64,000 nt of DNA from Schistosoma mansoni (GCF_000237925.1 NC_031495.1:19736435-19800434); one strand, 5' to 3'; positions 11,881 through 25,964 are shown, counted from the stretch's first letter. Program-made: numbers and translations. Notes: generated from the letters alone by a model not told the origin.

Positions 11881-14800
11881 TTGCATGTATCACTTTCATC
11901 AGTCGACGATGTCTTCTAATTGGATTTCCGTGATATCTATTTCATAGCTGATCACTGATCAGAACTAGATCTCCAGATTTTACGCTGCTTTGTGGAGATT
12001 TGATTCCGCCCGAAAGTAACTTTCACCACGAACACACAGTATTTGAGAAAAATCATTTTTAATTTGTGTACATTCATCGCCTAAATAAAAACCGAATGTC
12101 AAATGCCTATAGCAGTTCAACTAACCAGGTAAAAACTATGTAACACACGATGATTTTCCAACTACTCATATTGTTTAGTAATATATTTAGGAAATTGTGA
12201 ATAATACTTCAATGAATTAAAGATAACAGCCCACGGAATCTTCTTAGCTTGTTGTAAAAAGAAATTAAAAAATGAGTCATAAATTAAAATGGTGTTAAAT
12301 TTGAACATATACTGAAAACACAAAATATCTAACATATCCATATATCCTACTGAATTCATATTGGTCACTATTATCTCACTAACTGCATTTGAATTTTCCC
12401 ACTCACACTAATTCATAAAAAGACCAATCTCCATCTATTTTGTTACTCGATTCCAGGCTTTTTGTTTTGTTGTTTTTTCAATATATGTAAACATGTGTAA
12501 ATAATTTCCGTATTGGTCTTTCTCTTCAGTTTTCTATTTTCCTCTCACTTCTACTTTGTTTCGTTTCCCGACAGGTGTTCTTTTCAGTGTTTCGTCTTTG
12601 ATTTTGTTCTCCGTGTTTCTGCTCCCCATCTTGTTTGTACATACTGTTATCTGGTTGTGTACATTTCTTTTTTATAACAAGAATCGAGACACTGTTGATG
12701 TTCCATTTCTGTTATCTTGTCTCTTTTCATTTTCCTTCTTCTTCTCTCTCTCACTCCATATATTGTAAAGTTCTGTTCACACATGAATAATGACATCTGT
12801 TTACAATTAGGTGCTGATTGCATAAGTAGTTACCAATGTCTATTAAGAAAATAAAGTGTATTACGTTAGCATAATTATGTAGATGATAAATCAATTACTT
12901 TTTTGAGGTGGCAGGTAGAATACAAACAACACAAATTGAATTTTGTTATATCTAATAGACTACTTATAAGTGTACGGTCCATCCTAAAATACCAACTGTG
13001 TTCGTATGGTAGAGGTATAGGAAAATGTTTCCATGTGAGGCCTAATGATACCACCCAGCTATCAAGATCAGAGTGACCGGATGATAATTCGAATTCACAA
13101 CCCACTTGGTTTAGTGTGAAATCCACTGAATAAGTAAGTTGATTGTTTCTAAATTTCAATACACATGCACTTCAGAACCTATTGAACAGTATTATATCTA
13201 ACAGTAATCTTGAATGATAATCCAACGAGATGCGGATACTAAATAATATTAAGGATTCCAGCTATTATCATTGAATTTAAGTTATCATACTAACGAAGAG
13301 TAGGAAATCTATCCTCAGTATGTTTATCGATGGACGGATACAGAGATAGATATCTTCCAACTTGATAATGTCTCTATTGTTTCATCTTCATTTAACAAAT
13401 CATCGGACAGCTACTCCAACCAAGTTCGAGAATACAGACTAATATGAATCCCAAACTACAAAAAAATAGTTGCCTACTGCTCCCTAATTTTTCATTTGTT
13501 TTCTTATAGATGAAATTTTTACTTTAAATTTGTCTGAAAACTCTAAGATTGTACTGGTCGATGGTAAAACATGACCAACAATAAGTTGGTCAAATGAAAA
13601 ATTATCAATGTATTTTGAGTATTATTAGAACAATCAGTTTCTATCGATATACATATCAAATACTATGAAATCCTTCATCGCATTAAGATATGAGAACGAG
13701 ATTGTAGTGTCCACAGAATGGACCATTCGTTGAAATTGGTCTAGGTTTCACGATTGGCCTTCGTCAATGTACGACTGACCTTTTTCTTTGTAGTTCAATG
13801 TTCTTTCACTGATCAACCTAAGATGGATGCATTTATTTTTTGTTTTTTAATGATTAACAGATCGACCACTTAATAAGACAACGCATAAAGCTTAGGGAAT
13901 GAAGCTTAACACACAGTAAACAAAACTTTGTTCAAACTAATCATTCTATAGTCTAAACTGATGAAGTTCACTGTTTACAATGCGGAGATTTGTTACTTAT
14001 CATCTGTAAAATTAATAAATTAAGGTCACTTGAAAACACGTAGATTGGAGAAAGATTTCGACATGTTCCACCCATTATTTGCACTGAATAATTTCATTGC
14101 TTTGAATGAGTGATTGCTTGGAATTACCAAATCATCTCCAATCATATCACAATAAAAATCACATTGTTATGTGTCAGATTGTTAGCCATCGAATCGATTA
14201 TGTTGATGTCATCATCATAACAAAGAAGATGAAGCAACTTTTCAGCAGTTATCTAATTTTCATACAAAACAGGTCGAGTATATCAAATTGTCACCAAAAC
14301 ACTTTCTATCTCATTTTGATAATTCAGTGAATTAAATGACTAATTCTAATAGACTAAAGTTTAGCTATGTAAGTAGACTTGAGATCGTTTAACGCTTTCA
14401 CTGAGTATCATGTGAGAATAAGGTACGTTTCAATGAATTCTTCGAACATAAATCGTATTTTTGGCAACATACTGCTTTACTACACCCAAATTCACAATCC
14501 ATATATTAAGTGTTTGCAAGTTGTCCCCCTATAAATGTGAGGGTCATAACCATTGAGAAATAAGAAACTACAAAGAGACATCCATTTAATCCTACACAAT
14601 TTTCGAAAGATAATCTCATTTGATATCAATCTATAACTTCTAATCTAATCGTACATCATTCTTTTTTGATGTAGATTAATCTCAATGTTATATTACATTT
14701 AATCATGTATTAGTTTTATGTCATTTATAACAAATATGTGTTAAATGTTTATTTTAATTTAGTAGTTAATATTTACTTTACATTGTAAAGCACAACACTT

Positions 14801-15577
14801 TTCACCTTCATACACTTTGCACATTACATTGAAATAACCTAAGAGTAAATAATTCCAATAGACATGTTCAACTGATTCTATACTTTGACCAGTAATAAAG
14901 TGAGATTATAACAATTTTTCAGTTATAAAAATAACAGTGTCCAAATATATGTGTGTATACATTGGTTAACTGATTATAACTATGTTTGTTTAATAATTCA
15001 TGTTTAGTTCGTTTGTCACTTCGTTTTTTACTATGTTCAGGAAAACAAATATATCATAGGTGACTAGTTCGGCTTTCCTGTTGTGGTGAATTTCATCATA
15101 CGTCTTGATATGTAATGAGAAACAAAGTTGAAGCAATTGATAACCCTGATGTGTCACCAATGTCGAAGTTAGAAGTGGAATTATTGAAAAAGATTGCGAC
15201 AAATTGGAAAAAGTACTGAGCTTTTAAATATCCTACATGTTTGCAAATTATTACAATACAAATCGAATTCAGTTGAACTAGAACCCAGGTTCTCTCACCT
15301 TAAAACAGTTTGATAGCTTGTCAATATGTGCTTCAAACTAACAGAATCACATGCCAGGAATCGCGATATAGACCAGCATAGATACCACATGGTTAATCGA
15401 CATAAACTTAGTGCACTTGAACTCTCTCACTTAAACTAAATAGTTGAATCAATGTCCGCCTTAATGAACAAAATGCGGAATACTGATCTTTGAAAGTCCT
15501 CATGATCATAAACAGTCAGGCGAACTAAATTTTATGCTTGAAAGGAAAAAGACATCTGGACGTATATGGTTCTAATC

Positions 15578-15750
15578 AATTCTGCTTCAAAAACAATGAA
15601 TATATGAGCGAACAATTTTTTTAACACATTCATCATCAGGCTCTACAGTTACAAGTCCATAATTATTGTGATAACTTATAACTGCAGAGCCTGATAATAA
15701 AGTGATTAGAAACAATTGTTCGCTCAAATATTCTTTGTTTTTGCAAATTC
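15578..15750. repeat. Fold-back (MITE-like) element with 77-bp arms
   Basis: Left arm 15578-15655 and right arm 15675-15750 are inverted copies at roughly 80% identity. Shared cores are TGAGCGAACAATT and ATCAGGCTCTRCAGTTAYAAG. The spacer is only about 19 bp, so the transcript or single strand could form one long hairpin. Confidence 0.65.
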
Positions 15751-17334
15751 TACTTCATCAAATGTCAACTGCTTTGATACGAAATATTGTAGGCTTATGT
15801 AAGTCAAATAAAAGAAATAAACTTGCATTTGAATAAGTCAACTTTCCTTTCATGTATTCATCATATTGATGTATTTGTCCATTAATCGCTACTTTCGTGT
15901 ATGGGTTTCATGATCAAATTTATGGAGTAACGTGTTTTTGAAATAGGACTGATTCAGCGGATTACTAACCAACTCTGAACTGATGAATCAAATACCCATT
16001 GAATTCAAAGTTGAAGTCACATTGGGAACTTAGATAGTGTATAAAGATCCACTAACTATTGGTGACTACACATATCAGTATGAATTGTATGAAACATGTG
16101 TAAATTATATATGCAGTCAATATTATAATTTGTTCTTGTTTATTTTCAGAATTAAGACTTCTTTACAACTAAGAAATAATAATAGTGGTTAGGTTGTAGA
16201 TACATTTCGAAGAGTCCTAGTGGAAAACCGTTATTTATGGTGTGAACCACATTGAAAGTGAAACAGTTACTGGCTAACAATATTTAATGACGAACAATCC
16301 CTCAATCACCGTTCTAATATGGTGTGTACCGAGAAAGTTTCAAGTGGTAGTATTTCACTATAATTTGCGTTTGTATAAGAGTGTACAATATTTTTACAGA
16401 TAATTCTTGTTGCAACTAAATGTCTATTAAAGTAGACTTGAGAATTGGTGAGTAGTTGCACACCCACATTCATTCTCCCCTTTCATTCTTCAGCTTGGCA
16501 AACTTATAATTCTTATCACGATACAGACCAGAACCGTCTTAAGCTATCTGACCAGTAAGCTTATCTTTGAATGACTAGATTAATCATCGAACTTTTTACT
16601 TGTATTAGTATTATGTCTACTGGCAACAGATTTGATCACTCTAATAATCATCATCAGTGAGTGGTTAGAAGTGATCAATGATGGTTTGTCTTAAATATGA
16701 AGATTTTACTGTAGGTCATAAGAGGATTTGGAATTGAGAAATGCTGATGGAGATTGTTACAATAAAATAAAACCACTGTGCAGTACTTTATTAGTCTATC
16801 TGTCTATCCATCTATACATCATTTGGAAAATATCTATTTAGGTTGAGAAACGTTTCGACAATTTCAAAATATCCAAGATTTGGTAAATCATCTGTGTTTT
16901 TTGCGCAAATGATTTATTTACAGAAGCTTTTTGTCTAAGTACCATTTCATTCGATTCTTGAATGCTGACAGAAGTAAATGCTATATCAAAAAATTAATAA
17001 TAATTTGGGATGAATTTAAAAAAAATAGTATCTGCTAATGATATTACCATGATATTTTGTTTTGATAAAAGGTACTTACACTGACATTATCACACTTTAA
17101 CTGCAACAAGAAAGGTGAATTGATTCCATAATGTTATTTCAAATGATTTATCATTGATTAGTTACTGATGTCCTATTTGTCTAGTTCTTTAGTGCTGCTC
17201 TAAATTTATCGATCAAGTTTTGATACACCCACTAGCCGAATCAGTTCAAAATCGAGATCACTAAAGGATTAGATAAATGTGACACTAGTCAATGTTTAGT
17301 GATTACCCAATTGTTAATATCTCAGTCCTACAAG

Positions 17335-17530
17335 AGAACAACTCATTGGTAATGTCTCAGACTTAGGAAGCTGGTTGATGCCGGTTTGAATTCCACAGGG
17401 AACATTGGTTTCCTTAGGGTTTCAGACACACCTTGCTGACAGGCATCAACTACCAGGAGACCTGGGTCTAGGGTTTCGGACAAACTAATTGCAATCACCT
17501 AATACAATTTTGTTGTGGACGCTATGAAAC
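17335..17530 (+). repeat. Third SINE-like family, copy 2
   Basis: GATGCCGGTTTGAATTCCAC (B-box-like), then ACACCTTGCTGACAGGCATC, and CTGGGTCTAGGGTTTCGGAC. Collinear with the copy at 10.8 kb. Confidence 0.5.
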
Positions 17531-19177
17531 CAACTTATTGTGGCTTTAATCTAATGTGTAATGTTAGGTGTGAACTTCTGATAGGTCTCATGCAAAGACG
17601 AAATAGTTGCCCAATCCTTTCTATTTTTCACAGGTTCTCCAATTGATTTATCTGGTAGTAATAACTGTATCTGATGGTCTAAATATTTGTTTAGTAGTTA
17701 CTTGTACTGCTAGTCGACTGTTGATGATCATTTTTCATCAAGTCGACGACAACATTCTGGGTTCTCCCTATTTCATGTATTAGAGTTTAATCAATATTCA
17801 TGTATTGGTATGTTATTAGGTTTATTCTATGAATAATGGGTTACCGTCATTATAATGTAAACAGTAAATAATTCATCACAGTTACTTTTCATCTCTTTGA
17901 AATAATCCGGAAATAACATTCTGGTTTTATAAGAGTTGATCACTTTTAAATGAACAGCTGTATACTTTGATTGTTATTACTGTTCGGATTACGTAGTCGA
18001 TCATCAGAATGTAAACACTAAGTTAAATGGTATGCAATTATATTATGCTACTTATGATGTAAGAATCCAATTATCATTTTACATCGACTGTTTCTGATTG
18101 TGACTATTCAAAAACCAAGTACTTGACAGTACAGTCATACATATTTTGGTGAAACAAATAACCAGATCTAAGGTTTAGTTACAAATCGATTCCAGGGAAA
18201 AATTCAAATCATTTCTGATTGAAGAAGCATGTTAAAAACAAAAACAAAATTTATCTTTAATAATTTCATTCAAAACAAAATAATTATTTCATCAATAACA
18301 ACCATATCCATGACGAAACATGATCGAGTTCAGGGGAGACAAATTAGTGTGAAGTACATGAACATTTCGAAATGTATTCTATCTAGTTTTAACAAATATC
18401 ATTATTTTACAAATTATTCACTGAATAAATGGTGAATTTTACTTTTCAAATAGCAATCAATAAACAACTAAGTTCAGTTTGTTCCATGATCAAGTTGTCA
18501 AACTTTCATGTTACATAGTAAACAATTCGCTAAATGGGAAAATCACTGGTGTATGTTTTCTCAGTAGTTAATTTATTCCATGATTTATAAGAGTGACTTT
18601 TTTTAGTGATGTTTACATTCACAAGATAATGATAAAAAGAAACTCCTTGACCTACATTACAACTTGGTACATGCAAAAATAGATTATTTAAAGACCATGA
18701 AAGAAACGCATTAAATCATTTCAAGAATGCAGTCGTTTCAACGAAGAAAACTTCTTTTTCAATGACATTACTTCGTTGAACTGCACAATCGTATTTATGG
18801 GTAGTTTTCAATAATTAGTAGTCTATAATAAAATAGATTGTTTATTTTGGTAATTCAATCAAGTACGAATGTATATTTAGGTCAAATATAAAATTTTTAA
18901 CTGTAAACAAATAATTGGCTATGGAAATCGAAATAAGGGAAGAAAATTAATGTAGGAATTTACACAGAAGCAATTAACTGGTCAACTTACTATTATTACC
19001 ATATAATTGAGGTGTTCATTCTTTTTCAAGATTGTTGGTTGGGTTCTGCATTCATTTAGTGAAGGAAATTGGTTAGAATGGATGTAAATTTCCATGTGTC
19101 CATATTAATTAATATATAAAAGATACACATATAACATCACTGGTACGTGGGTAAAGATAATCGGAAGAAAGTTCTAA

Positions 19178-19259
19178 ATTGACTCACGTTTGTGTTACTT
19201 GTCACTTTTAACCAATGCATTGACTCACGTTTGTGTTACTTGTCACTTTTAACCAATGC
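19178..19259. repeat. Perfect 41-bp tandem duplication
   Basis: Two adjacent identical 41-bp units, each beginning ATTGACTCACG and ending ACCAATGC. The lack of any mismatch points to a recent duplication or an assembly slip. Confidence 0.9.
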
Positions 19260-20401
19260 ATACCTCAGATATTAAAGGAAATGATGTTCTCCATAGGGTT
19301 CAACTCAATGTCACCCACCATTAAAGTCTAGGGAATTATCACCGAAGCACTTATGCTGTGACTGATCTTCTATATGACTGAGATATTCACATTGATGTTC
19401 ACTTGATAGTAGCCAGTATCATGTTATTTAGTCACCGACTATTAATGAGGTTACGAAAGAGACCAATGTAGATGATTCAATGTCACGTTGTTCTGTGTTT
19501 GAAGTTGATTGGTAGGAAGCCCTAGACATGGTTATTCGGGCTTCAAACTCTCAAGGAGAACCAGTTTTCTTAAGATTAGAGATATGTTTCATAGACGGGT
19601 GGGAACGAGCACAAATATTAGATCCAAGCATAGAATCCTGCAAACCATTTTATCATAAGATAGAGTGCACTGGGGTATCAGACCACTTAGTCTAGTTATT
19701 GTATTTCAAATTTTATCGGTAGAATTCAATCAGCATTAGAAACCACACAGTATGACTTTGATTGGTATACGGGGTTTAAATCGTGCTGAGTCACATGAAT
19801 TCACTGCAAATGAGTTCCCCAAAACTATAGCTAATATCATGGTACTACAAATAGATGGATAAAAATTATTCATAGGCTATAAAATGTGGTTCCGTGTGGA
19901 AAGGTACGCTTTCCACAGTATAACGACTAAATCGTATTTATACAATAGTCTCATGCTTTTAACCACTTGTACACTGTTATTAACGATGGTTTTAGCTTTT
20001 ATATTTCAAATAACCAGTCAGTCAGAGCATAATGATATACTTTTACAAGACCTATGAATCAGGACAAAAATGGTCAGCAAGGCTGTTTTGGCTCTCATAA
20101 TCATTCGTCAAAAAAGTTAAAAGTAAAACGAGTGTATTATTCGTCTAATTCCAGAACCTCTTGATAACAGGTAACTATAACCATATGAGGTATCAATTTA
20201 CTACAGACAGTTAGGCAGTTTTCTAATTAACTCTCTTCCGTTTCTATTTCCTTTAATGGTGTTTCAATTTGTAGAAGACCATCAACCTCTGACGTTTTAG
20301 ACAAACACCAGACTAGGTATAAACTTTATATAGACTTGTCCAATGTTCAACTACTGTATGAGATAAATTTATTATTTCTGAGTTAAAAGCTTAATCATTA
20401 T

Positions 20402-20717
20402 TTCATAGTTAAAAGCATGAGACAATTGAAGCTAGACCACCATGGAAAACCTCGAAACACTGGACGGCCGTTTCGTCCTATTATGGGACTCCTCAGCAGT
20501 GCGCATCCACGAACAGGCCCTCGCGAGATTCGAACCCAGGACCTACCAGTCTCAAGCCGAAGCCCTTAACCGATAGACCACTGAGCTTGCATCCAACGGT
20601 GTTAATGTCTAACTTCAACTGATCCACGAAGTTGAGCAACCATTCACCAATTTTCATCAGTGAGTTCCTATCTCCTTGGTGGTCTAGCTTCAATTGACTC
20701 ATGCTTTCAACTATGAA
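20402..20717 (-). mobile_element. tRNA-derived SINE with hammerhead ribozyme and inverted ends
   Basis: On the minus strand it contains a Pol III-type promoter: A box GCTCAGTGGTCTATCGG and B box GGTTCGAATCT, inside a tRNA-like 5' region (about 20520-20600). A hammerhead ribozyme follows at 20458-20501. The outer 44 bases at each side (20402-20445 and 20674-20717) are inverted copies of each other with few mismatches. Both contain CAATTGAAGCTAGACCACCA on one or the other strand. The same end sequence flanks the copy at 26 kb and the 3' end of the copy at 63 kb. The inverted ends are unusual for a simple SINE and suggest a snap-back copy. Confidence 0.8.
20458..20501 (-). ncRNA. Hammerhead ribozyme, type I, intact core
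   Basis: Minus-strand order: CACTG (stem I), CTGAGGAG (CUGANGA core), GTCC/GGAC stem II with loop CATAATA, GAAA, short stem III ACGG/CCGT, cleavage triplet GTC, then CAGTG closing stem I. Every invariant core position is present. It sits inside the SINE at 20.4-20.7 kb, as in the schistosome SM-alpha class. Self-cleavage is inferred, not shown. Confidence 0.85.
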
Positions 20718-22439
20718 ACATACCAAATCTCCACAAAACCCCTTCTAATAATTAATCATTATTGAAAGATAAAACCATAATAAACCAGTATATATGTGGT
20801 ATTTGCAACGTTCAAAGCTTCAACATATCGTTTGGTTAATAACTACTTTCTCACTCTCATTAGTCGATTATTCACTAACTATGTAAATAATCTCTAATTA
20901 TGGTTTCTCTGTTACACGTTTTCTTCAATGTATATAATTAATCGTTCTAACCAATGATGAATCAAAACATAATTTGATTTAACCGATTTTCTTTGCTCTC
21001 TACTAACTATTCATTGTAGGATATTAGGAATTGTCATTAGTTCAACGAAATAATTATCATGTTATTACTTATTGTGTAATCGACCGACCAACATTCATTA
21101 TGATCTTAGTCGGTATTGCTTTATTTAACAATAAGATTAATGATAATAATTATGATAATATGCATACTTTTTCATTCGGCAAAGTGGAGGAAGTTGGAAA
21201 AAACACAACAAAAATGGAATTAAGTAGATTCATATGTGAAAAAGGATTGTTTCAAGAAGAAGATAGAGTTCTTTTTTGATTTAATACTTAGTACAATGTT
21301 AAATCATTTTGATTCCAACTTTGTCTACTCTAATTTACGGAGTTGAACATCCTATATAAGTACCATCTGTTGTTAATTATTTTAATATTCCGTTTTGTTT
21401 TTCTACATTCAAACAAAAAAATGCGAAGAAAAACTAAAGATGAAACGAAATTGAAACAAGTAACTACTATCATTCCATAAATATTGATCGGATGTTTTGT
21501 AGACAACTTAAATCTATATGCCGATTATGTATCAGCTTTTTCGTTCCATTAGATGAGTTTTGTATTTGTTTGAGTGAATTGAATTTGATTAGAGGAGTTC
21601 AGTTGTTTTCATGTTTAATATTTACTAAATTGATGAGAATAAGCAGGAAAATTATCATTGAAATATATTTATCCAACATACCTGAGAGGACGTAAATTTA
21701 GATTAGTTTTTGAAAAGAGAAATCAAACCGAATAAGTTGATTTATATGCTGGAATCATGTGAATGGAAGTTGCTTTAAAAAATTCTACTAACTCACTTCT
21801 GAATGTTCTTAAAGCTCTAGTGAGGATTTGCAGTTGGTAGGAATCCAATATGTTGTGTATGAAATAGTTATCAAAAATGCCATTAGATAACCGCCACTTT
21901 GTATCTAGAATTGATTGAAGTTAAAATTTCATCGTTAGAAACTGACTGAGTACTTCTAATTATTGAACTTGTGACGGGAGATCTGGAGATCCTGGATTTG
22001 GTCCTTGAAGAGGTAACATATCCCCCATACTACCATGCAACAGCTATGCAGTGTTCGCTAGTTTTCAATGGTGTTTCATATGGGATCAAACTAAAATAAA
22101 GACAAGTTGCAGTTCCTACCCTTTACAAAAACCATTCACTTATGTAGTTATTCATTTTCCTTTAGTCGGAAAATAGTTCTTATTGAATTTATTCCAAATG
22201 ATTAATTGTCTATTCTAAAAGTTGATAATACGTTACAAATAACTGAAGAGTAATAGAATGTTGATTCGAAATAATAGTAATAGATGAACGAAATAACAGA
22301 AATCTCAGAACTAAAAATCTAGCTAGATGTTTGCTCGAAATATCAACCTATTCTTAGAAAATTCTGTGATGAGTAGCACTTATTAGTTCTAAAAGCATCT
22401 TTTTGTATAGTGTATCACCTGACAAACCTGAAAATTCAG

Positions 22440-22500
22440 CAATAGGCTTACTTCACTGTCCGGCTGATGAGTCCCATTTGCAGTAAAATATGTGTCGTGG
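22440..22500 (+). ncRNA. Diverged hammerhead ribozyme remnant
   Basis: GTCCGGCTGATGAGTCCC keeps a perfect CUGAUGAG box. The remainder aligns base for base in length with the SM-alpha block, but GAAA is replaced (GTAAAATATG) before a final GTC and GTGGAC. It is an old copy, probably inactive. Confidence 0.5.
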
Positions 22501-24354
22501 ACTTCACCAATAGTTGCATCCCATCCATTCTGTACTAACTTAATGCTGTGGTTCATTTGTCTGAAGCATAGAAGCTCTAAATAGTACATTCTATATTTTT
22601 GCGGTTTGATCTATAACTGACAAATGCAAAATAAAATAAAATTCATGTAAGGAATTAAGGAATCACTACTTATAACTCTGCCTTGCACTTTTGCAAAAAT
22701 ACGCTCTTAATCAAATATTATTCAACCGTTGGTTTTATTCGACGTAACCAGCATTAATGAGATTCAAGAGGTGTTCGCTTGCATAACATATGTATTAGGA
22801 AGCTAAAACGAATACTAGTTAATTCATAACAAAAGTGTCGCAAGTGAACTACCCTTACATGTAACATATCTGAGTGAAATCAATGAATATGCTATAAAAA
22901 ACTGATGAAACTAACGATTTCGTCCCTATGTTTTTGACTAATTTCCCTAGATACGTAATCTGTCATTTTTTCTTCTTGTTGAATTATGTTCCCCAGATAT
23001 TTTGCATAGTCCAAGTAAACAGTCCTTCAAACGATCCACCTATTACACAATATAAAAAGTGTGTATACGTGCTATTGAATTGACAGATAGTTTTCGATGC
23101 AAAAAGGTTTCATCACGATATCCTAAACTGTATAAGATCCTGTACATTTCTCGACCATCCTTGCATACAGAGATCGTTTTTTCAGGTTATATACAGGTGG
23201 TGATATTGTTCAGAAGAACTGTGAAAGCTTTACGATCAAACTATCCAGTTTAGAAAGCAAACATCCACCAAAATCATCCATCTGAGCTACAAACCTTCTC
23301 CACTATCTCGATAATTTTTCTTGTGGATTTTCATCCAGAAGTGTACGATAGAAAGTTCGACAGACATTTTCCTTGGCTAATTAATCAAATTGCAAACTTG
23401 AAATGTTGAATATTGATAGAAATAATTGTACTAATAACAAAAACATTATTTTGATGAAATAATCTTTGGTCAACATGCATTTTGATGTAATATACATTAA
23501 TCTATGAAAAAATATACATAACAATTTACACGATTACAACTTAAGTAAACATGACATGTTAATTTTGTTGATTTATTTCGGATTGTATAGAAATATGGAC
23601 TTTTATTAACTATTAATAAGTAAGTAGATTATACCTTTGACCACGAAATGGAAGTTAAGACCGCATTCATAGGAAAGCTAATTTTGATGGTGAAATCTAC
23701 TTGTTTTGATTCCAGGATAATAATTAATGAGAAAAATACAGTAGAGATTAAATAACAAACAAGCGAAGAGGGCAACGATAAGTGAGATTTATGATTTTCC
23801 CAAACATGGTGAAGTTTGGCACGTACAAGTGATTATTTGAATAGCATTCATAATAATATTATTTTCAAGTTGACCTCAATAGATCATATGAAAACACCAT
23901 AGCAATAAATAAACCATAATTAAAATTTCCTAGACAGAACAGCATGGAGTTGTTAGTAAAGTAGACGGTGAACTAGTATCAAATATTGACCAATATATTC
24001 GAATAATTTCGAGGAATATCGACAACTAGCGTGTAAACAACAGTTGATCATCATTTTCTTAATTTTTAAGCAGTATATGCCAATTTCAAAGCGAGACAAC
24101 ACTTCCGATACTCCACATTTCATGGAAACTTGATTTTAAATTTACTGAGTGTGGAAGAGAATTCTCCAAATTACAATTTTTAAGTAAACGGAGTATACCT
24201 ATTGAGACATAAGATAAGAAATATTGGTTAAGTGAAGAGTTCTCTTTTAATCGAATTCATTTTCAAAGCTGTACAATCGCAAATATTTGCTTATTTTTTT
24301 CAAAATGATAGTAATGACAATAATATTGATGAAAATTTTTTATCAGCCATGGTA

Positions 24355-24595
24355 GCTTACTTACGCCTGTTACCTCTCGTGGAGGAGCATAGGCCGCACA
24401 CCAGCATTCTGCATCCAACCCTGTCCTGCCCAATCCTTCCTAGTTCTTTCTAGTCCCCATTCATCCTTTTCACATCTGCTTCTATTTCCCGGCGTAATGT
24501 GTTCTTTGGTCTTTCTCTTTTCAGCTTCCCTTCAGGATTCCAAGCTAGTACTTGAATCGTGATGCAGTTTGGTGATTTCCTCAATAATGTTGTTT
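24355..24595 (-). mobile_element. RTE (SR2-like) LINE 3' end fragment, second copy
   Basis: Read on the minus strand this matches the 9.8 kb copy segment by segment: the KLHH region, the AAGACCAAAGAA block, the GGATTGG...CAGGACAG block, and TGCTCCTCCACGAG. It ends with the GTAACAGGCGTAAGTAAGC tail. Frames are broken by indels. It is an independent 5'-truncated insertion in the opposite orientation. Confidence 0.8.
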
Positions 24596-25054
24596 GGAGC
24601 TTGAATAATCACTGTCAACGTAGATAAATTATTATTATGTTGAAAAAAATAAGAACGTAATTACCAACGTAAATATTTGAAAATGAGTTCGTCAAAATGA
24701 GGAATCTCTTTTGAACCAATCATTTCTACTTAAAATCATAATACATCTCTACTACATCCTAAAACCAAGGACTACAAATTCATTCGTAGGACTTAACACT
24801 TCATTAGTTGCTTCTGGTTCTGAGAATATAAAATTAGTTTTTAAATTGTGAGCAACAAAGATGTAGTGTAAAAGTTGAATTGTGTTGAGCCGTGGAACCC
24901 AGGATTTGTGGTTCCTTCGGTTAGGGACTAGTAAGCTTCATGTCCTGGATTGCAGTGCCTATCACTTCAAGCGTCAACTTATCACTCACTAAGCTACTGA
25001 TTACGAAAAGCCAATGACTAGTTTGATGGGTATGATGGTGTCGGTAGGTATTTG

Positions 25055-25160
25055 AAATGAATAGTCTCTGTTGGTATATGTGCACCGTTAGCCGATTGAC
25101 TCGCTATTGAATACGAAAAATGTGAGTGCTAAATTCCACTGTTAGTCACAGTCCATCTTA
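25055..25160 (+). repeat. Diverged SM-alpha-like copy with degraded hammerhead
   Basis: AATAGTCTCTGTTGGTATAT matches the antisense SM-alpha tail. It is followed by a plus-oriented degraded hammerhead block (GCCGATTGACTCGC ... CGAAAAATGTGAG) and by AATTCCACTGTTAG. This is the same inverted-tail arrangement as at 10.24 kb. Confidence 0.45.
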
Positions 25161-25964
25161 ACTCAAACTTGTGAGTAAATTGAAAGATTGAGGCAATCTA
25201 TTCAGAATGCACATATCTCAACAGAGTTTGGTCAATTGTATCAACACTTACTCATAACAATGAAGGTTGGTTAACAGGCTATAAAAAATTGCATAATCAT
25301 ACAAGGTTTTCATTGTTTAGAATTTTAATTACAGATTAATCTAGTTGATGAATCCAATACTGGACAATTCCATGTTGTAGATTTCATTTCCTTAAAAATC
25401 AGAGTAGTATATTAAAGGAGTTGATTTTCTTAACTACATCACAGTATGCATACAAAGATCTTGTTAACTAAGCAAAGTTAATCATTTCATTACAGTCAAT
25501 GGATGACCAGACAAAGCATAATCGCGATAAAAATATTCACTGAGAAAAATCTACAATATAATCCCTAGAAAATCACAAGCCACATTCCATTTAGGTTGAT
25601 TGACATAACATTGAGCAAACTGTATGAATAATACCGACATAAAGCATGTTCGTGAAACAACAGTTAACAATGGAGAATGATCATCGTCGAAATTTGATAA
25701 CCAGTATATACCTCATGGTTTAAGCAGATAATTACTTAGATGTGTAAGTGATTTCTAATAAACCGTTAGTAGTCGATCAAAGAAAAACACTACACATGTA
25801 TCATTTTTCCATCCCCAACAATCTCAACTTTTATTGTTTAAAATTAAACTCGATTATTTTGCATTTCGCAACTTATACTACTTACAAGTAATGTCAAATA
25901 GGTACCAAAATTGACATATCAGGATTTAATATCAGAAGGGTTTTGTGGATATTATAGTAATCTT

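Larger units (their letters stand above)
10990..20400. other. Long AT-rich non-coding tract
   Basis: Apart from the SINE relics, fold-back element and tandem duplication listed separately, I see no gene, RNA or ordered repeat. Open frames here are short, lack splice context and have no recognisable motif. Confidence 0.5.

Noticed and set aside
12556-12768. Plus-strand frame rich in Phe and Leu, resembling a membrane protein
   Set aside because: It is the translation of a CT-rich low-complexity stretch with no start context, homologue or neighbouring exons.
12875-13159. Minus-strand frame of 94 codons
   Set aside because: No domain, no splice context. A GAATTCGAA inside it resembles a B box, but no ordered SINE match was found in the window.
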